Shown in pieces: positions 51,327-60,184 of a DNA stretch of 64,000 nucleotides. Under the pieces are notes generated by a model, which saw nothing but the letters and a program-made list of their open reading frames with translations, ran no database searches and was not told the DNA's origin. The DNA comes from Microbacterium sediminis (GTDB taxonomy: Bacteria > Actinomycetota > Actinomycetes > Actinomycetales > Microbacteriaceae), in assembly GCF_004564075.1 (NCBI RefSeq), contig NZ_CP038256.1:1-64000 (forward strand), in the 5' to 3' direction. A program made the translations under genes and the position numbers. The stretch's first letter is position 1. Each line of letters opens with the position of its first letter.

Positions 51327-52504
51327 GCGGCTATCGCTCCTACGGGTATCTGCCGGAGGGAACGCTCGAGGACTTCGATCTCGAGGCCGAGTTCGATCGC
51401 GTGCCTCCGCATGACCTCGGCCTCGACACGGAGCAGGCGGAGCGCGCCGAGCGGCTCCTGCGCGAGTCCATGGTGATCTCGCTGCACGATCACCCCGTGC
51501 GCTTCCCGCGGGACGTCGCACGCATCCCCGAATACAACCGCACGGGGCGTCAGCACACCGCGTTCGTGGGACTGCGGCGTTCGGGCATGACCGTGGTGTT
51601 CGACAACATGATGGACGGCACGGCATGCGTCACGGGGCACGCGCCGTGGCGGTGGGATGACGTGATCACCGATCTCGGCATGCGTCAGGCCGATCTCGCG
51701 CATCAGGCGGATGTGATCGTCGGCCGGACGATCGCCGATCTCGAGCGCGCGCACGCGGAGGGCAAGGTCGCCCTCGTGTTCGGCCTCGAGGCGGCCACGC
51801 CGATCGAGAACGAGATCGAGCGGCTCGACGTGCTCTTCGGACTGGGGCTGCGACAGATCGGCATCGCGTACAGCGACTCGAACGCGCTCGGTGCGGGGCT
51901 CGTGGACGGGCCGGACGGCGGCCTCACGGTGTTCGGGGGCAAGGCGGTGGCGCGCATGAACCAGTTGGGCTTGGCCATCGACATCTCGCACTCCAACGAC
52001 CGCACCGGCATCGAGACCTGCCGGGCGAGCGAGAAGCCGGTGCTCATGACCCACGCCGGGGCGCGAGCGCTGTGGGACATCCCACGGTTGAAGAGCGACG
52101 ACGCGCTGCGTGCGGTGGCCGACACGGGCGGGGTGATCGGAATCTCGGCGGCGCCGCACACCACGATCTCCTCCGGCCATCGCGAGCACACCATCGAGTC
52201 GGTGATGGACCACTTCGAGTACATTGCCGAACTCGTCGGACTCGAGCATGTGGGGTTCGGGCCCGACACGCTCTTCGTCGACCACGTGGGCCTGCACCGT
52301 CAGTTCGCGCACCTGCTGAGCGGTGCGACCGCCGCGGCACCCGAGCATCCCCGCGTGGAGTACGTGAAAGGCCTCGAGAGCCCCGAGGAGTGCTTCCGCA
52401 ACATCGTCGGCTGGCTGGTGGGGCATGGCTACACGGACGACGAGATCCGCCTCGTCGTCGGAGCGAACGTGCTGCGCGCGCTGCGAGACATCTGGCCGGC
52501 GTGA
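51323..52504 (+). CDS. M19-family (membrane/renal-type) dipeptidase
   Basis: A 393-residue TIM-barrel dipeptidase. The metal ligands are suggested by SLHDHPVRFP, the bridging Glu in VFGLEAAT, DISHSND and THAGARAL. M19 enzymes characteristically accept a D-residue at the C-terminal position, which fits the D-aminopeptidase in the adjacent unit. It has no signal peptide. Start GTG 51323 lies in the GTGA overlap with the M20 gene and a strong helix (QAERAERLLRES) precedes the active site. Confidence 0.9.
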   Translation: MSGYRSYGYLPEGTLEDFDLEAEFDRVPPHDLGLDTEQAERAERLLRESMVISLHDHPVRFPRDVARIPEYNRTGRQHTAFVGLRRSGMTVVFDNMMDGTACVTGHAPWRWDDVITDLGMRQADLAHQADVIVGRTIADLERAHAEGKVALVFGLEAATPIENEIERLDVLFGLGLRQIGIAYSDSNALGAGLVDGPDGGLTVFGGKAVARMNQLGLAIDISHSNDRTGIETCRASEKPVLMTHAGARALWDIPRLKSDDALRAVADTGGVIGISAAPHTTISSGHREHTIESVMDHFEYIAELVGLEHVGFGPDTLFVDHVGLHRQFAHLLSGATAAAPEHPRVEYVKGLESPEECFRNIVGWLVGHGYTDDEIRLVVGANVLRALRDIWPA

Positions 52505-53742
52505 TCCGGGTCACCGACGTGATCGCCGCGCCCGTGCGGTCCGGGTTCTTCCGCGACGACCAGGCCCGGATTGTCGCGGGGGCGGCGCACGACGGTTTCC
52601 TCTACGAGGGCGATCCGCTCACCCCGGGATTCACGGCTGTCCGTGAGGCGGGGCAGGCCCTGTCGATCCTGCTCGTGCTCGAGGATGGGCGGACCGCCGT
52701 GGGCGACTGCGCCGAGGTTCAGTACCCGGGCGTGGGCGGTCGCGATCCCGTGTTCGACTCCCTTGCCGCGCAGGAGGAAGTCGAGCGCATCATCGCTCCG
52801 GTACTCATCGGACGCGAGATCGACGGGTTCCGCGGCATCGCAGGGAGGATCGACGCACTTCCGGGCCTGAGCACCCCTGTGCGCTATGGGATCTCGCAGG
52901 CGTTGCTCTCCGCAGCTGCGCAGGGCGCGGGCATGACCATGGCCGAGCTCATCCGCGACGAGTACGCCACCGGGATACGGCTCACACCGGTGCCTCTGTA
53001 TGCCCAGAGCGGCGACGAGCGCTATACGAACGTCGACAAGATGATCCTGAAGCGGGTGGATGCGCTGCCGCATGGGCTCATCAACGACCGGGAGCACCTG
53101 GTCGGACCACGCGGAGAGCTGCTGCTGGAGTACGTGGCATGGGTGCGTAACCGCATCCTGCATCTCGCGGACGACGACTACGTCCCGACGATCCACTTGG
53201 ATCTCTACGGGACGATCGGGCTCGCTTTCGACGGTTCCCTTCCGGAGATCGCGGGCTTCCTCGAGCGGCTCGGCCGTACGGCGGCGCCGTTCCCGTTCCG
53301 TGCCGAGCATCCCCTCGATGCGGGCGGCCGGTCGGAGCAGATCGCCGCCTTCGCGCAGCTGCGTGCGTTGCTCGCCGAACGCGGATCCGATGTGCAGATC
53401 GTCGCCGACGAGTGGTGCAACACCCTCGACGACATCCGCGCCTTCATCGCCGGGCGTGCGGCCGACATGATCCACGTGAAGACTCCGGACCTGGGCGGCC
53501 TCGGCAACACGATTGATGCGCTGCTGGAGGTGAGGCGAGCAGGGCTGGGCGCTTTCTGCGGCGGCACCTGCAACGAGACGGACGTGTCCGCCATCGCGAC
53601 CGCCCACGTCGCTATGGCGGTCGGCGCGGACCAGCTGCTCGCCAAGCCCGGCATGGGCGTGGATGAGGGCGTCATGGTCGTCGGCAACGAGATGGCGCGG
53701 GTGACCGCGCTGGCGAAGCGGCGGACCTTCTTCCATTCGTAA
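52501..53742 (+). CDS. Methylaspartate ammonia-lyase
   Basis: Enolase-superfamily lyase (EC 4.3.1.2) of 413 residues that converts 3-methylaspartate to mesaconate and ammonia. Five residues correspond, with a constant offset of 3-4, to the Citrobacter amalonaticum enzyme: H191 (LPHGLIN, H194 there), metal ligands D234 (HLDLYGTIG), E269 (AEHPLD) and D303 (VADEWCN), and the catalytic base K327 (HVKTPDLGG). LVGPRGELLLEYVAWVRNRI is also typical. Start GTG 52501 overlaps the dipeptidase stop. No glutamate mutase is in the window, so methylaspartate presumably comes from peptides. Confidence 0.92.
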   Translation: MIRVTDVIAAPVRSGFFRDDQARIVAGAAHDGFLYEGDPLTPGFTAVREAGQALSILLVLEDGRTAVGDCAEVQYPGVGGRDPVFDSLAAQEEVERIIAPVLIGREIDGFRGIAGRIDALPGLSTPVRYGISQALLSAAAQGAGMTMAELIRDEYATGIRLTPVPLYAQSGDERYTNVDKMILKRVDALPHGLINDREHLVGPRGELLLEYVAWVRNRILHLADDDYVPTIHLDLYGTIGLAFDGSLPEIAGFLERLGRTAAPFPFRAEHPLDAGGRSEQIAAFAQLRALLAERGSDVQIVADEWCNTLDDIRAFIAGRAADMIHVKTPDLGGLGNTIDALLEVRRAGLGAFCGGTCNETDVSAIATAHVAMAVGADQLLAKPGMGVDEGVMVVGNEMARVTALAKRRTFFHS

Positions 53743-53748
53743 CACCGA

Positions 53749-53783
53749 TGCAACAATCATCCAGCATCGTAATGTTTGTTACA
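53749..53783. promoter_or_regulatory. Candidate RpiR operators, sites 2 and 3
   Basis: TGCAACAATCATC (53749-53761, inverted) and AATGTTTGTTACA (53771-53783) face each other with centres 22 bp apart. The second lies inside GTAATGTTTGTTAC, a GTAA/TTAC palindrome similar in layout to HexR-type RpiR operators (TGTAAT..ATTACA). They occupy the 92-bp gap before the binding-protein gene. Confidence 0.55.
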
Positions 53784-53834
53784 CCCTGCGCGGCACTCAC
53801 CGTGCGGTGTCCCGAATACAGCAAGGAGCGGTCC

Positions 53835-55397
53835 ATGCGTCGACTCAAGGTGGCGGGAGCGAGCATCGTTGCCGCCGTCCTCCTGCTCACCGGCTGCGCC
53901 AGCAACGGTGAAGAGCCCAGCGGCGGTTCCTCCGACGGAGGATCCGGCGACAACGACCTGATCATCGCCCGCGCGGCCGACGCGCAGTCGATGGACATCA
54001 CGTCGGTTCACGACAACAACTCGATCAAGGTCGGGCAGCACATCATGGAGACGCTCTTCATGATCACGCCCGATGGCAGCTCGGTGGAGCCCTGGCTGGC
54101 CGAGAGCTACGAGATCTCCGACGACAACCTCACCTACACGGTGAAGCTCAAGGAGGGGATCCTCTTCTCGAACGGCGACGAGATGACTGCGGAGGACGTC
54201 AAGTTCTCGATCGACGCGGCCACGGCGACCGGCGCCGAGGGGTGGGGTTTCGTCAATGAGCCGATCCGGGAGGTCGTCGTTGTCGACGACTACACCGTGG
54301 AGTTCAAGCTCGATCAGCCGTACGCGCCCACCCTCGCGGTGCTCGCCATGTTCTCCAATGCGATCGTGCCGGCCGACTACGACGGCAAGACGAAGGAGGA
54401 GTTCTACGGCGAGGGCCCCATCGGTACGGGTCCGTTCGTGTGGCGTGAGTGGAACCCCGGGCAGTCGATTATCCTCGACAAGAACCCGAACTACTGGCAG
54501 GAGGGCAAGCCCGCGGTCGACTCGATCACCTGGTCGGTCGTGCCCGACGCCTCCACGCGAGAGCTCATGCTGCTCGGCGGCGAGATCGACATCAACGAGG
54601 AGCCGGACTGGTCGAGCTTCGTCAACCTGCAGAAGCAGGACGGTGTGACCGCCGAGCTCTTCCCGTCGACGTACATGCGCTACATGTCGCTGAACGAGAA
54701 CTACGACTACTTCGCGGACGTCCACGTCCGCCGCGCGATCGGGTACGCGGTCGATCGTGATGCGATCGTCGACACGGTGACCTACGGCAATGCCGAGGTC
54801 GCGAACTCGATCATCATGAAGGGCCTGCCGTTCCACGACGACACGCTCGAGGGCATCCAGTACGACCTCGACAAGGCCAAGGAGGAGATGGCCGCATCCG
54901 GCTTCCCGGATGGGTTCTCGACGAAGCTCCTCATCGCATCCGGCGACTCGGAGCAGGCCTCGATCGCACAGATCGTTCAGGCCTCGCTCGCCGAGATCGG
55001 CATCACCGTCGAGATCACGCAGCTCGACCCGACGGCCAACAAGGCAGCCCGCACGTCGATGGACTTCGAGATGGCTCTCATGGCGTGGTACAACGACATC
55101 GCCGATCCGGACCAGTGGACCTCGTGGGCGCTCGACGCCGACGCGAGCTCGCGCGCGGCGTACACCGACTGGCGCAACGAGGAGGTCGTCGCGCTGAACA
55201 AGGCCGCGGCGACCGAGACCGATGAGGACGCTCGCGCCGAGCTCTACAAGGAGCTTCAGGCGATCGTCGCCGAGGAGGCGTACATCACGATGTTCTACTA
55301 CACCCCCTACAAGTGGGTCGTGGACGACTCGGTCAAGGGGTTCCACGTGACACCGCTCGGCAACTACCACCTCGAGGACGTCACGATCTCCGAATAA
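53835..55397 (+). CDS. ABC transporter dipeptide/oligopeptide substrate-binding lipoprotein (SBP family 5)
   Basis: A 520-residue lipoprotein with the lipobox LLLTGC (Cys at about 21) and a Gly/Ser-rich linker. The family 5 core shows TVKLKEGILFSNGDEMTAEDVKFSI, GTGPFVWREWNPGQSI and VRRAIGYAVDRDAIVDTV. ATG 53835 has AAGGAG 6-7 bases upstream. It heads the second unit and is followed by a strong GC hairpin, which usually raises binding-protein mRNA over the permease mRNA. Confidence 0.94.
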   Translation: MRRLKVAGASIVAAVLLLTGCASNGEEPSGGSSDGGSGDNDLIIARAADAQSMDITSVHDNNSIKVGQHIMETLFMITPDGSSVEPWLAESYEISDDNLTYTVKLKEGILFSNGDEMTAEDVKFSIDAATATGAEGWGFVNEPIREVVVVDDYTVEFKLDQPYAPTLAVLAMFSNAIVPADYDGKTKEEFYGEGPIGTGPFVWREWNPGQSIILDKNPNYWQEGKPAVDSITWSVVPDASTRELMLLGGEIDINEEPDWSSFVNLQKQDGVTAELFPSTYMRYMSLNENYDYFADVHVRRAIGYAVDRDAIVDTVTYGNAEVANSIIMKGLPFHDDTLEGIQYDLDKAKEEMAASGFPDGFSTKLLIASGDSEQASIAQIVQASLAEIGITVEITQLDPTANKAARTSMDFEMALMAWYNDIADPDQWTSWALDADASSRAAYTDWRNEEVVALNKAAATETDEDARAELYKELQAIVAEEAYITMFYYTPYKWVVDDSVKGFHVTPLGNYHLEDVTISE

Positions 55398-55405
55398 GGC
55401 TGCGC

Positions 55406-55433
55406 GGCGGCCGGCCTGAACCGGCCGGCCGCC
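55406..55433 (+). terminator. Intra-operon hairpin after the binding-protein gene
   Basis: GGCGGCCGGCC (55406-55416) pairs with GGCCGGCCGCC (55423-55433) over 11 bp around TGAACC, 8 bases after the stop. No T-tract: more likely a 3'-end stabiliser or partial terminator than a full stop, because the permease follows in 31 bases with its own GGAGG site. Confidence 0.7.
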
Positions 55434-55464
55434 GCCCCGCCCCGCTCCTCCCGGAGGCCCACCC

Positions 55465-56421
55465 ATGCTCGAACGTCTGCGCTTCATCCCCTCCCGTCTG
55501 CTGCACGCGATCCCGGTCGTGTTCGGCGTGACGATCCTCGTCTTCTTCATGGCCCGCATGCTGCCCGGCGACCCCGCCACCGCATTGCTCGGCGAGTACG
55601 CCACGCCCGACCGCGTGGCCGAACTTCAGGCCCAGATGGGACTCGACAAGCCCGTCTGGGAGCAGTACCTCACCTTCATGGGCAAGCTGCTCACCGGCGA
55701 CCTGGGCAGCAGCCTGGCCTATCGCAAGCCCGTCGTCGACGTGATCGGCGGTGCGATCCCGGTCACGCTGACGCTCGTGGTGTACTCGCTCACGCTGTGC
55801 CTGCTCATCAGCATCCCGCTCGCCGCCATCGCTGCGACGAAGCCGGGCAGCGTGCGCGATCAGGCAGTGCGTGCGTTCACACTGGTCGGGCAGGGAATGC
55901 CGACCTTCTGGGTGGGCGTCATGCTCATCCTCATTCTCGCGCTGGGGATGCGCCTGTTCCCGGTGGCGGGCACCGGCGACGGATTCCTCGGCGCTCTGCA
56001 TTCCTTCTTCCTGCCCTCGCTGACGATGGCCATCTATCTCGCCCCGACGACCATCCGCAGTCTGCGCACGGCGATGATCGGAGTGCTCGACTCCGAGTAC
56101 ATCGGCACCGCGCGTTCCAAGGGTCTCGGCCCAGGTGGGCTCTTCACGCGCCACGTCCTGCGCAACTCGGCGATTCCGGCGGTCTCGATCGTCGGTGTCA
56201 ACATCGGACATCTCGTGGGCGGGTCGCTCGTCATCGAGAACGTCTTCGCACTTCCGGGCATCGGCTCGTTCCTCGTCAACTCGATCTTCCAGCGCGACTT
56301 CCCGATCGTCCAGGGCGTGACGCTCTTCGTCGGAATCCTCGTCGTGGTGGTGGGCATCGTCACCGACATCGTCTATACGCTGCTCGATCCGCGCGTCGAC
56401 CTGAACGGGAGGCGCTCATGA
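55465..56421 (+). CDS. ABC transporter permease, DppB type
   Basis: A 318-residue permease with six helices, the DppB opening (RFIPSRLLHAIPVVFGVTILVFFMARMLPGDPAT) and the coupling loop EYIGTARSKGLGPGGLFTRHVLRNSAIPAVS. CGGAGG lies about 9 bases before ATG 55465. It overlaps the DppC-type gene by 4 bases. Confidence 0.94.
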   Translation: MLERLRFIPSRLLHAIPVVFGVTILVFFMARMLPGDPATALLGEYATPDRVAELQAQMGLDKPVWEQYLTFMGKLLTGDLGSSLAYRKPVVDVIGGAIPVTLTLVVYSLTLCLLISIPLAAIAATKPGSVRDQAVRAFTLVGQGMPTFWVGVMLILILALGMRLFPVAGTGDGFLGALHSFFLPSLTMAIYLAPTTIRSLRTAMIGVLDSEYIGTARSKGLGPGGLFTRHVLRNSAIPAVSIVGVNIGHLVGGSLVIENVFALPGIGSFLVNSIFQRDFPIVQGVTLFVGILVVVVGIVTDIVYTLLDPRVDLNGRRS

Positions 56422-57356
56422 CCAGCGTCCAGACACCGCCGCAGCCCCCGGCCGAGATCCTCACGCTGTCCACACCGACGGCCGCGTTCCTTCGCTTCAA
56501 GAACCGTCGCCGCGCGAACCCCAACCGCTCGCGCACGCTGAAGCCCTGGTACCGCAACGGCACCCTCATGACGGGCCTGGCCATCACGGGCGTCCTCGTG
56601 CTGATCGGCCTGCTGGCACCGTGGATCGCTCCCTACGACCCCATCCATCAGGACCTTCAGAACGCGCTCCAACCGCCGAGCGCCGAGCACTGGCTCGGCA
56701 CCGACAAGTTCGGTCGCGACGTGCTCTCGCGGCTGATCCACGGCACCACGATCGACCTGCGAATCGGTTTCCTTGCGGTGATCATCCCGTTCATCGTGGG
56801 CACCCTCGCCGGAGCGATCGCCGGCTACTACGGCGGGTGGATCGACACCGTCATTATGCGGATCGTGGACGTGTTCTTCGCGTTCCCGTTCTACGTGCTC
56901 GTGATCGCGTTCGTGTTCGTCTTCGGAAACGGCGAGGCCAGCATCTACCTGGCGATCGCGGCCGTCTCCTGGGTCTCCTATGCCCGCATCGTGCGTGGCG
57001 AGGTCATCGTGGCCAAGCAGCAGGACTACGTCACCGCCGCCAAACTGGCTGGATACTCCGACATGCGCATCCTGTTCCGTCACATCGGGCCGAACGTGGT
57101 GTCGCAGGCGATCGTCTACGGCATGAGCGACATCGTCATGGACATCCTGGCGATCGTGACCCTCGGCTACCTGGGGCTGGGCATCGCGCCGCCGACAGCG
57201 GAATGGGGCTCCATGATCTCCGACGGCAAGGAGTTCCTCACGTCCATGTGGTGGCAGGCGACGATCCCCGGACTGGCGGTGGTGATCACCAGCCTCGGCG
57301 TCTCGCTGCTCGGTGACGGCATCGCCGATCAGATCAGCCCCGAACGGAGGAAGTGA
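56418..57356 (+). CDS. ABC transporter permease, DppC type
   Basis: A 312-residue permease with a long polar N-terminus (about 55 residues, FKNRRRANPNRSRTLKPWYR). The DppC motif is HWLGTDKFGRDVLSRLIHGTTIDLRIGF and the coupling loop is QQDYVTAAKLAGYSDMRILFRHIGPNVV. ATG 56418 sits in the ATGA overlap with the preceding stop. Confidence 0.94.
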   Translation: MTSVQTPPQPPAEILTLSTPTAAFLRFKNRRRANPNRSRTLKPWYRNGTLMTGLAITGVLVLIGLLAPWIAPYDPIHQDLQNALQPPSAEHWLGTDKFGRDVLSRLIHGTTIDLRIGFLAVIIPFIVGTLAGAIAGYYGGWIDTVIMRIVDVFFAFPFYVLVIAFVFVFGNGEASIYLAIAAVSWVSYARIVRGEVIVAKQQDYVTAAKLAGYSDMRILFRHIGPNVVSQAIVYGMSDIVMDILAIVTLGYLGLGIAPPTAEWGSMISDGKEFLTSMWWQATIPGLAVVITSLGVSLLGDGIADQISPERRK

Positions 57357-57357
57357 C

Positions 57358-58356
57358 ATGACCGCGACTCCACTTCTGGTCGTGCGCGACCTCACGATCG
57401 GCGTCCCGCGAAAGGGACGCGAACCCATCATCCTGGTCGACAAGGCCAGCTTCGAGGTGGCCACGGGCGAGCGCTTCGGCATTGTCGGCGAATCCGGATC
57501 GGGCAAGTCCATGACCCTGCGGGCGATCGCCGGCCTGCTGCCGAAGGGCGTGAAGGTGCTCGGCGGGTCCATCGAGTTCGAGGGCAGCGACGTGCTGCGC
57601 ATGTCGAAGACGGCGCGCCGGAACCTCATGGGCCCGGGGATCGCCATGATCTTCCAGGAGCCGATGACGGCGCTCAACCCGACAATGCGGGTTGCCGATC
57701 AGATCGCCGAGGGTCTGCGCGTCCACCGGGGAATGCCGAAGGCCGCCGCGCGCGAACGCGCCATCGATCTGATGAAGCGCACCGGTATCCCGGACGCGGA
57801 GCGGCGGGCGGCGGCGTTCCCCCACGAGTTGTCGGGCGGACTGCGTCAGCGGGTGATGATCGCCCTTGCCGTGTCGTGCTCACCGAAGGTGCTGCTGTGC
57901 GACGAGCCGACGACGGCGCTCGATGTGACCGTCCAGCACCAGGTGCTGAAACTGCTCGAGGACCTGTGCGATGAGTTCGGCACCTCGCTCGTGTTCGTCA
58001 CGCACGATCTCGCTGTCGTCAACCAGACGTGCCAGCGCCTGGCCGTCATGTACGCAGGCCGCATCGTCGAGTCCGGCCTGGTCGGTGACGTCTTCCCGGC
58101 TCCCCGCCACCCGTACACGATCGGGTTGCTCAATTCGGCTCCCGACTTCGACAAGCCCGATCGGGAGCTCGTGCCGATTCCCGGCTTCCCGCCCAACCTC
58201 GCGGCCCGTGAGCCCGGCTGCGCCTTCCGGCCTCGGTGTCCGTTCGCCATCGAGGCGTGCGCGACCACGAACCCGCCGCTGGAGTGGGTCGAGGAGGGTC
58301 GCGCGGCGGCGTGCCTGCGAGCGGGAGACATCGCGAAGAGGGAGGTCTTGGCATGA
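57358..58356 (+). CDS. ABC transporter ATPase, DppD type
   Basis: A 332-residue ATPase with Walker [10 protein letters not shown]-loop IFQEPMTALNPTMRV, signature LSGGLRQRV, Walker [13 protein letters not shown] and H-loop FVTHDLAVV. The C-terminal Cys cluster (PGCAFRPRCPFAIEAC) is present. ATG 57358 has CGGAGGAAG immediately upstream, which decides against an earlier in-frame start at 57313. Confidence 0.94.
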   Translation: MTATPLLVVRDLTIGVPRKGREPIILVDKASFEVATGERFGIVGESGSGKSMTLRAIAGLLPKGVKVLGGSIEFEGSDVLRMSKTARRNLMGPGIAMIFQEPMTALNPTMRVADQIAEGLRVHRGMPKAAARERAIDLMKRTGIPDAERRAAAFPHELSGGLRQRVMIALAVSCSPKVLLCDEPTTALDVTVQHQVLKLLEDLCDEFGTSLVFVTHDLAVVNQTCQRLAVMYAGRIVESGLVGDVFPAPRHPYTIGLLNSAPDFDKPDRELVPIPGFPPNLAAREPGCAFRPRCPFAIEACATTNPPLEWVEEGRAAACLRAGDIAKREVLA

Positions 58357-59348
58357 TGGAGGAGAACATCCTCTCGGCTGCCGGCGTGCGCCAGGAGTAT
58401 CGCGTCGGCGGCAGGAAGAAGCTGCTGAAGGCCCTCGACGGCATCGACCTCGAGCTGCGCAAGGGCGAGACGCTCGCGCTGGTGGGTGAGAGCGGATCCG
58501 GCAAGTCCACGCTCGCGAAGATCCTCGTCGGCAGTCTCGCTCCGACCGCCGGCGAGGTGCAGATCGACGGCGCGCCCGTCGTCGGTCGCCGTTCGAAGCT
58601 CAACGCGCAGCGCATCCAGATGGTGTTCCAGGACCCGTACTCCTCGCTGAACCCGCGAATCACGATCGGCGGCATGCTCGCCGAGGTCCTGAGATTCCAC
58701 AGGATCGTGCCGCCGAACGAGATCCGTGCGGAGAGCATCCGCCTGCTGAATCTCGTGGGCATGGAGGAGGACGTCCTCGACGCGTATCCGAGCCAGTTCT
58801 CCGGTGGACAGCGCCAGCGTCTGGCCATCGCTCGCGCGCTCGCCCCGCGCCCCGAGGTGCTCGTCGCCGACGAGCCGGTGTCCGCGCTGGACGTCTCGGT
58901 CCAGGCGACCATCCTCGACCTCTTCGCCTCGCTTCAGCGCGAACTGGGCCTGTCGATTCTGTTCATCGCGCACAACCTGGCGGTTGTCCAGCACCTCAGC
59001 CAGCGCGTGGCGGTGATGTATCTCGGGCGCATCGTCGAGGTCAGCACGACCCGCGAGCTGTTCGAGAACCCGAAGCATCCGTACACGCGTGCGCTGGTTG
59101 ATTCGATCCCGCGCATGTCGGCGGGAAGCGTCAACGACCTGTTCGAGGTGCAGGGCGACCCGCCCAGCCCGATCGACCTGCCGCAGGGGTGCCGATTCGC
59201 CCCGCGGTGTCCCCTGGCGACCGACGAGTGCCGTTCTGTGGACCCCGCGCTTCTCGAAGTGGCCCCGGGCCGGTTCAGCGCGTGCATCCACACCGATCGA
59301 CTCGCACCGTACGCGTTCGCCCCGAAGGCTGAGGAGGCCGCCCTGTGA
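58353..59348 (+). CDS. ABC transporter ATPase, DppF type
   Basis: A 331-residue ATPase with Walker [10 protein letters not shown]-loop VFQDPYSSLNPRITIG, signature FSGGQRQRL, Walker B VLVADEPVSALD and H-loop FIAHNLAVV. The Cys motif is QGCRFAPRCPLATDEC. Start ATG 58353 has GGGAGG 7 bases upstream (ATG 58356 is also possible). It overlaps the DppD stop and the next start by 4 bases. Confidence 0.94.
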   Translation: MMEENILSAAGVRQEYRVGGRKKLLKALDGIDLELRKGETLALVGESGSGKSTLAKILVGSLAPTAGEVQIDGAPVVGRRSKLNAQRIQMVFQDPYSSLNPRITIGGMLAEVLRFHRIVPPNEIRAESIRLLNLVGMEEDVLDAYPSQFSGGQRQRLAIARALAPRPEVLVADEPVSALDVSVQATILDLFASLQRELGLSILFIAHNLAVVQHLSQRVAVMYLGRIVEVSTTRELFENPKHPYTRALVDSIPRMSAGSVNDLFEVQGDPPSPIDLPQGCRFAPRCPLATDECRSVDPALLEVAPGRFSACIHTDRLAPYAFAPKAEEAAL

Positions 59349-60184
59349 AGATCTGGATCTCGTGCGATATGGAGGGCGTCGCGGGCGTCGTCAGCTGGGA
59401 TCAGTGCCGCCCCACCACCCCCGTCGCCTACGCGCTCGGCTGCAAGCTGATGCTCGATGAGGTCAACGCGGCGATCGAGGGAGCGATCGAAGGAGGGGCG
59501 ACCGAGATCATCGTTAACGACTCGCACGGAAAGATGGCCAACCTCGATCCGTCCGCGCTCGTCGGCGAGGCGAAGTACCTCGCGGGCAGCCACAAGCCGA
59601 TGTACATGATGCAGGGGCTGGATGACTCCGTCGACGCGGCATTCTTCATCGGCTACCACGGCTCGATCTCGGGAGAGCCGTCCGCCATGTCGCACACGTA
59701 CAACCCCGAGGTCTTCCAGGGGGCGCGCCTCAATGGCACCTGGGTCGGAGAGAGCGGAATCAATGCGCTCGTGACGGGCCACTATGGTGTGCCGATCGCG
59801 CTCGTCAGCGGCGACCAGGTGACGCAGGCCGAGACGAGCCTGATCGCGCCCGAGGCGGAGTACGTGCTCACGAAGGAATCGATCAGCCGGTTCTCGGCGC
59901 TCAACCTGCACCCCACGACCTCGCAGCGACTCATCCGCGAGGCAGCGAAGCGGGCCGTCGAGAAGGTGGCGGCGGGGCAGATCGCGGACCGCCCGATCGA
60001 GACGCCCGCCGCGCTCGAGCTGGACGTGCAGACGGCCGACATGGCCGACGTCGCGACATGGGTCGGCGGCGTGGAGCTGACCGGCTCGCGGCGCACCGTC
60101 AAGATCGAGGGCGACGATCTGCTCGACGTGTTCCGTCGCTTCGTCGCGGTGAACTACATCACGCGTCAGGCGGGCGGTCGGTGA
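59345..60184 (+). CDS. dppA: M55-family D-aminopeptidase (DppA)
   Basis: A 279-residue zinc D-aminopeptidase. The SxDxEG motif is SCDMEG with D8 and E10; further ligands are H61 (NDSHGK) and H105 (IGYHGS), and E136 lies in VGESGIN. These match the Bacillus subtilis DppA set (D8, E10, H60, H104 and E133). That enzyme releases N-terminal D-Ala and D-Ser from short peptides. Start GTG 59345 overlaps the ATPase stop. Placement beside a Dpp importer mirrors the B. subtilis dpp operon. Confidence 0.93.
   Translation: MKIWISCDMEGVAGVVSWDQCRPTTPVAYALGCKLMLDEVNAAIEGAIEGGATEIIVNDSHGKMANLDPSALVGEAKYLAGSHKPMYMMQGLDDSVDAAFFIGYHGSISGEPSAMSHTYNPEVFQGARLNGTWVGESGINALVTGHYGVPIALVSGDQVTQAETSLIAPEAEYVLTKESISRFSALNLHPTTSQRLIREAAKRAVEKVAAGQIADRPIETPAALELDVQTADMADVATWVGGVELTGSRRTVKIEGDDLLDVFRRFVAVNYITRQAGGR

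Noticed and set aside
52501..53742. Calling the lyase a generic mandelate racemase/enolase-superfamily protein
   Set aside because: The His-191/Lys-327 pair and three metal ligands match methylaspartate ammonia-lyase at constant offset, and surrounding motifs agree, so the specific call is better supported.
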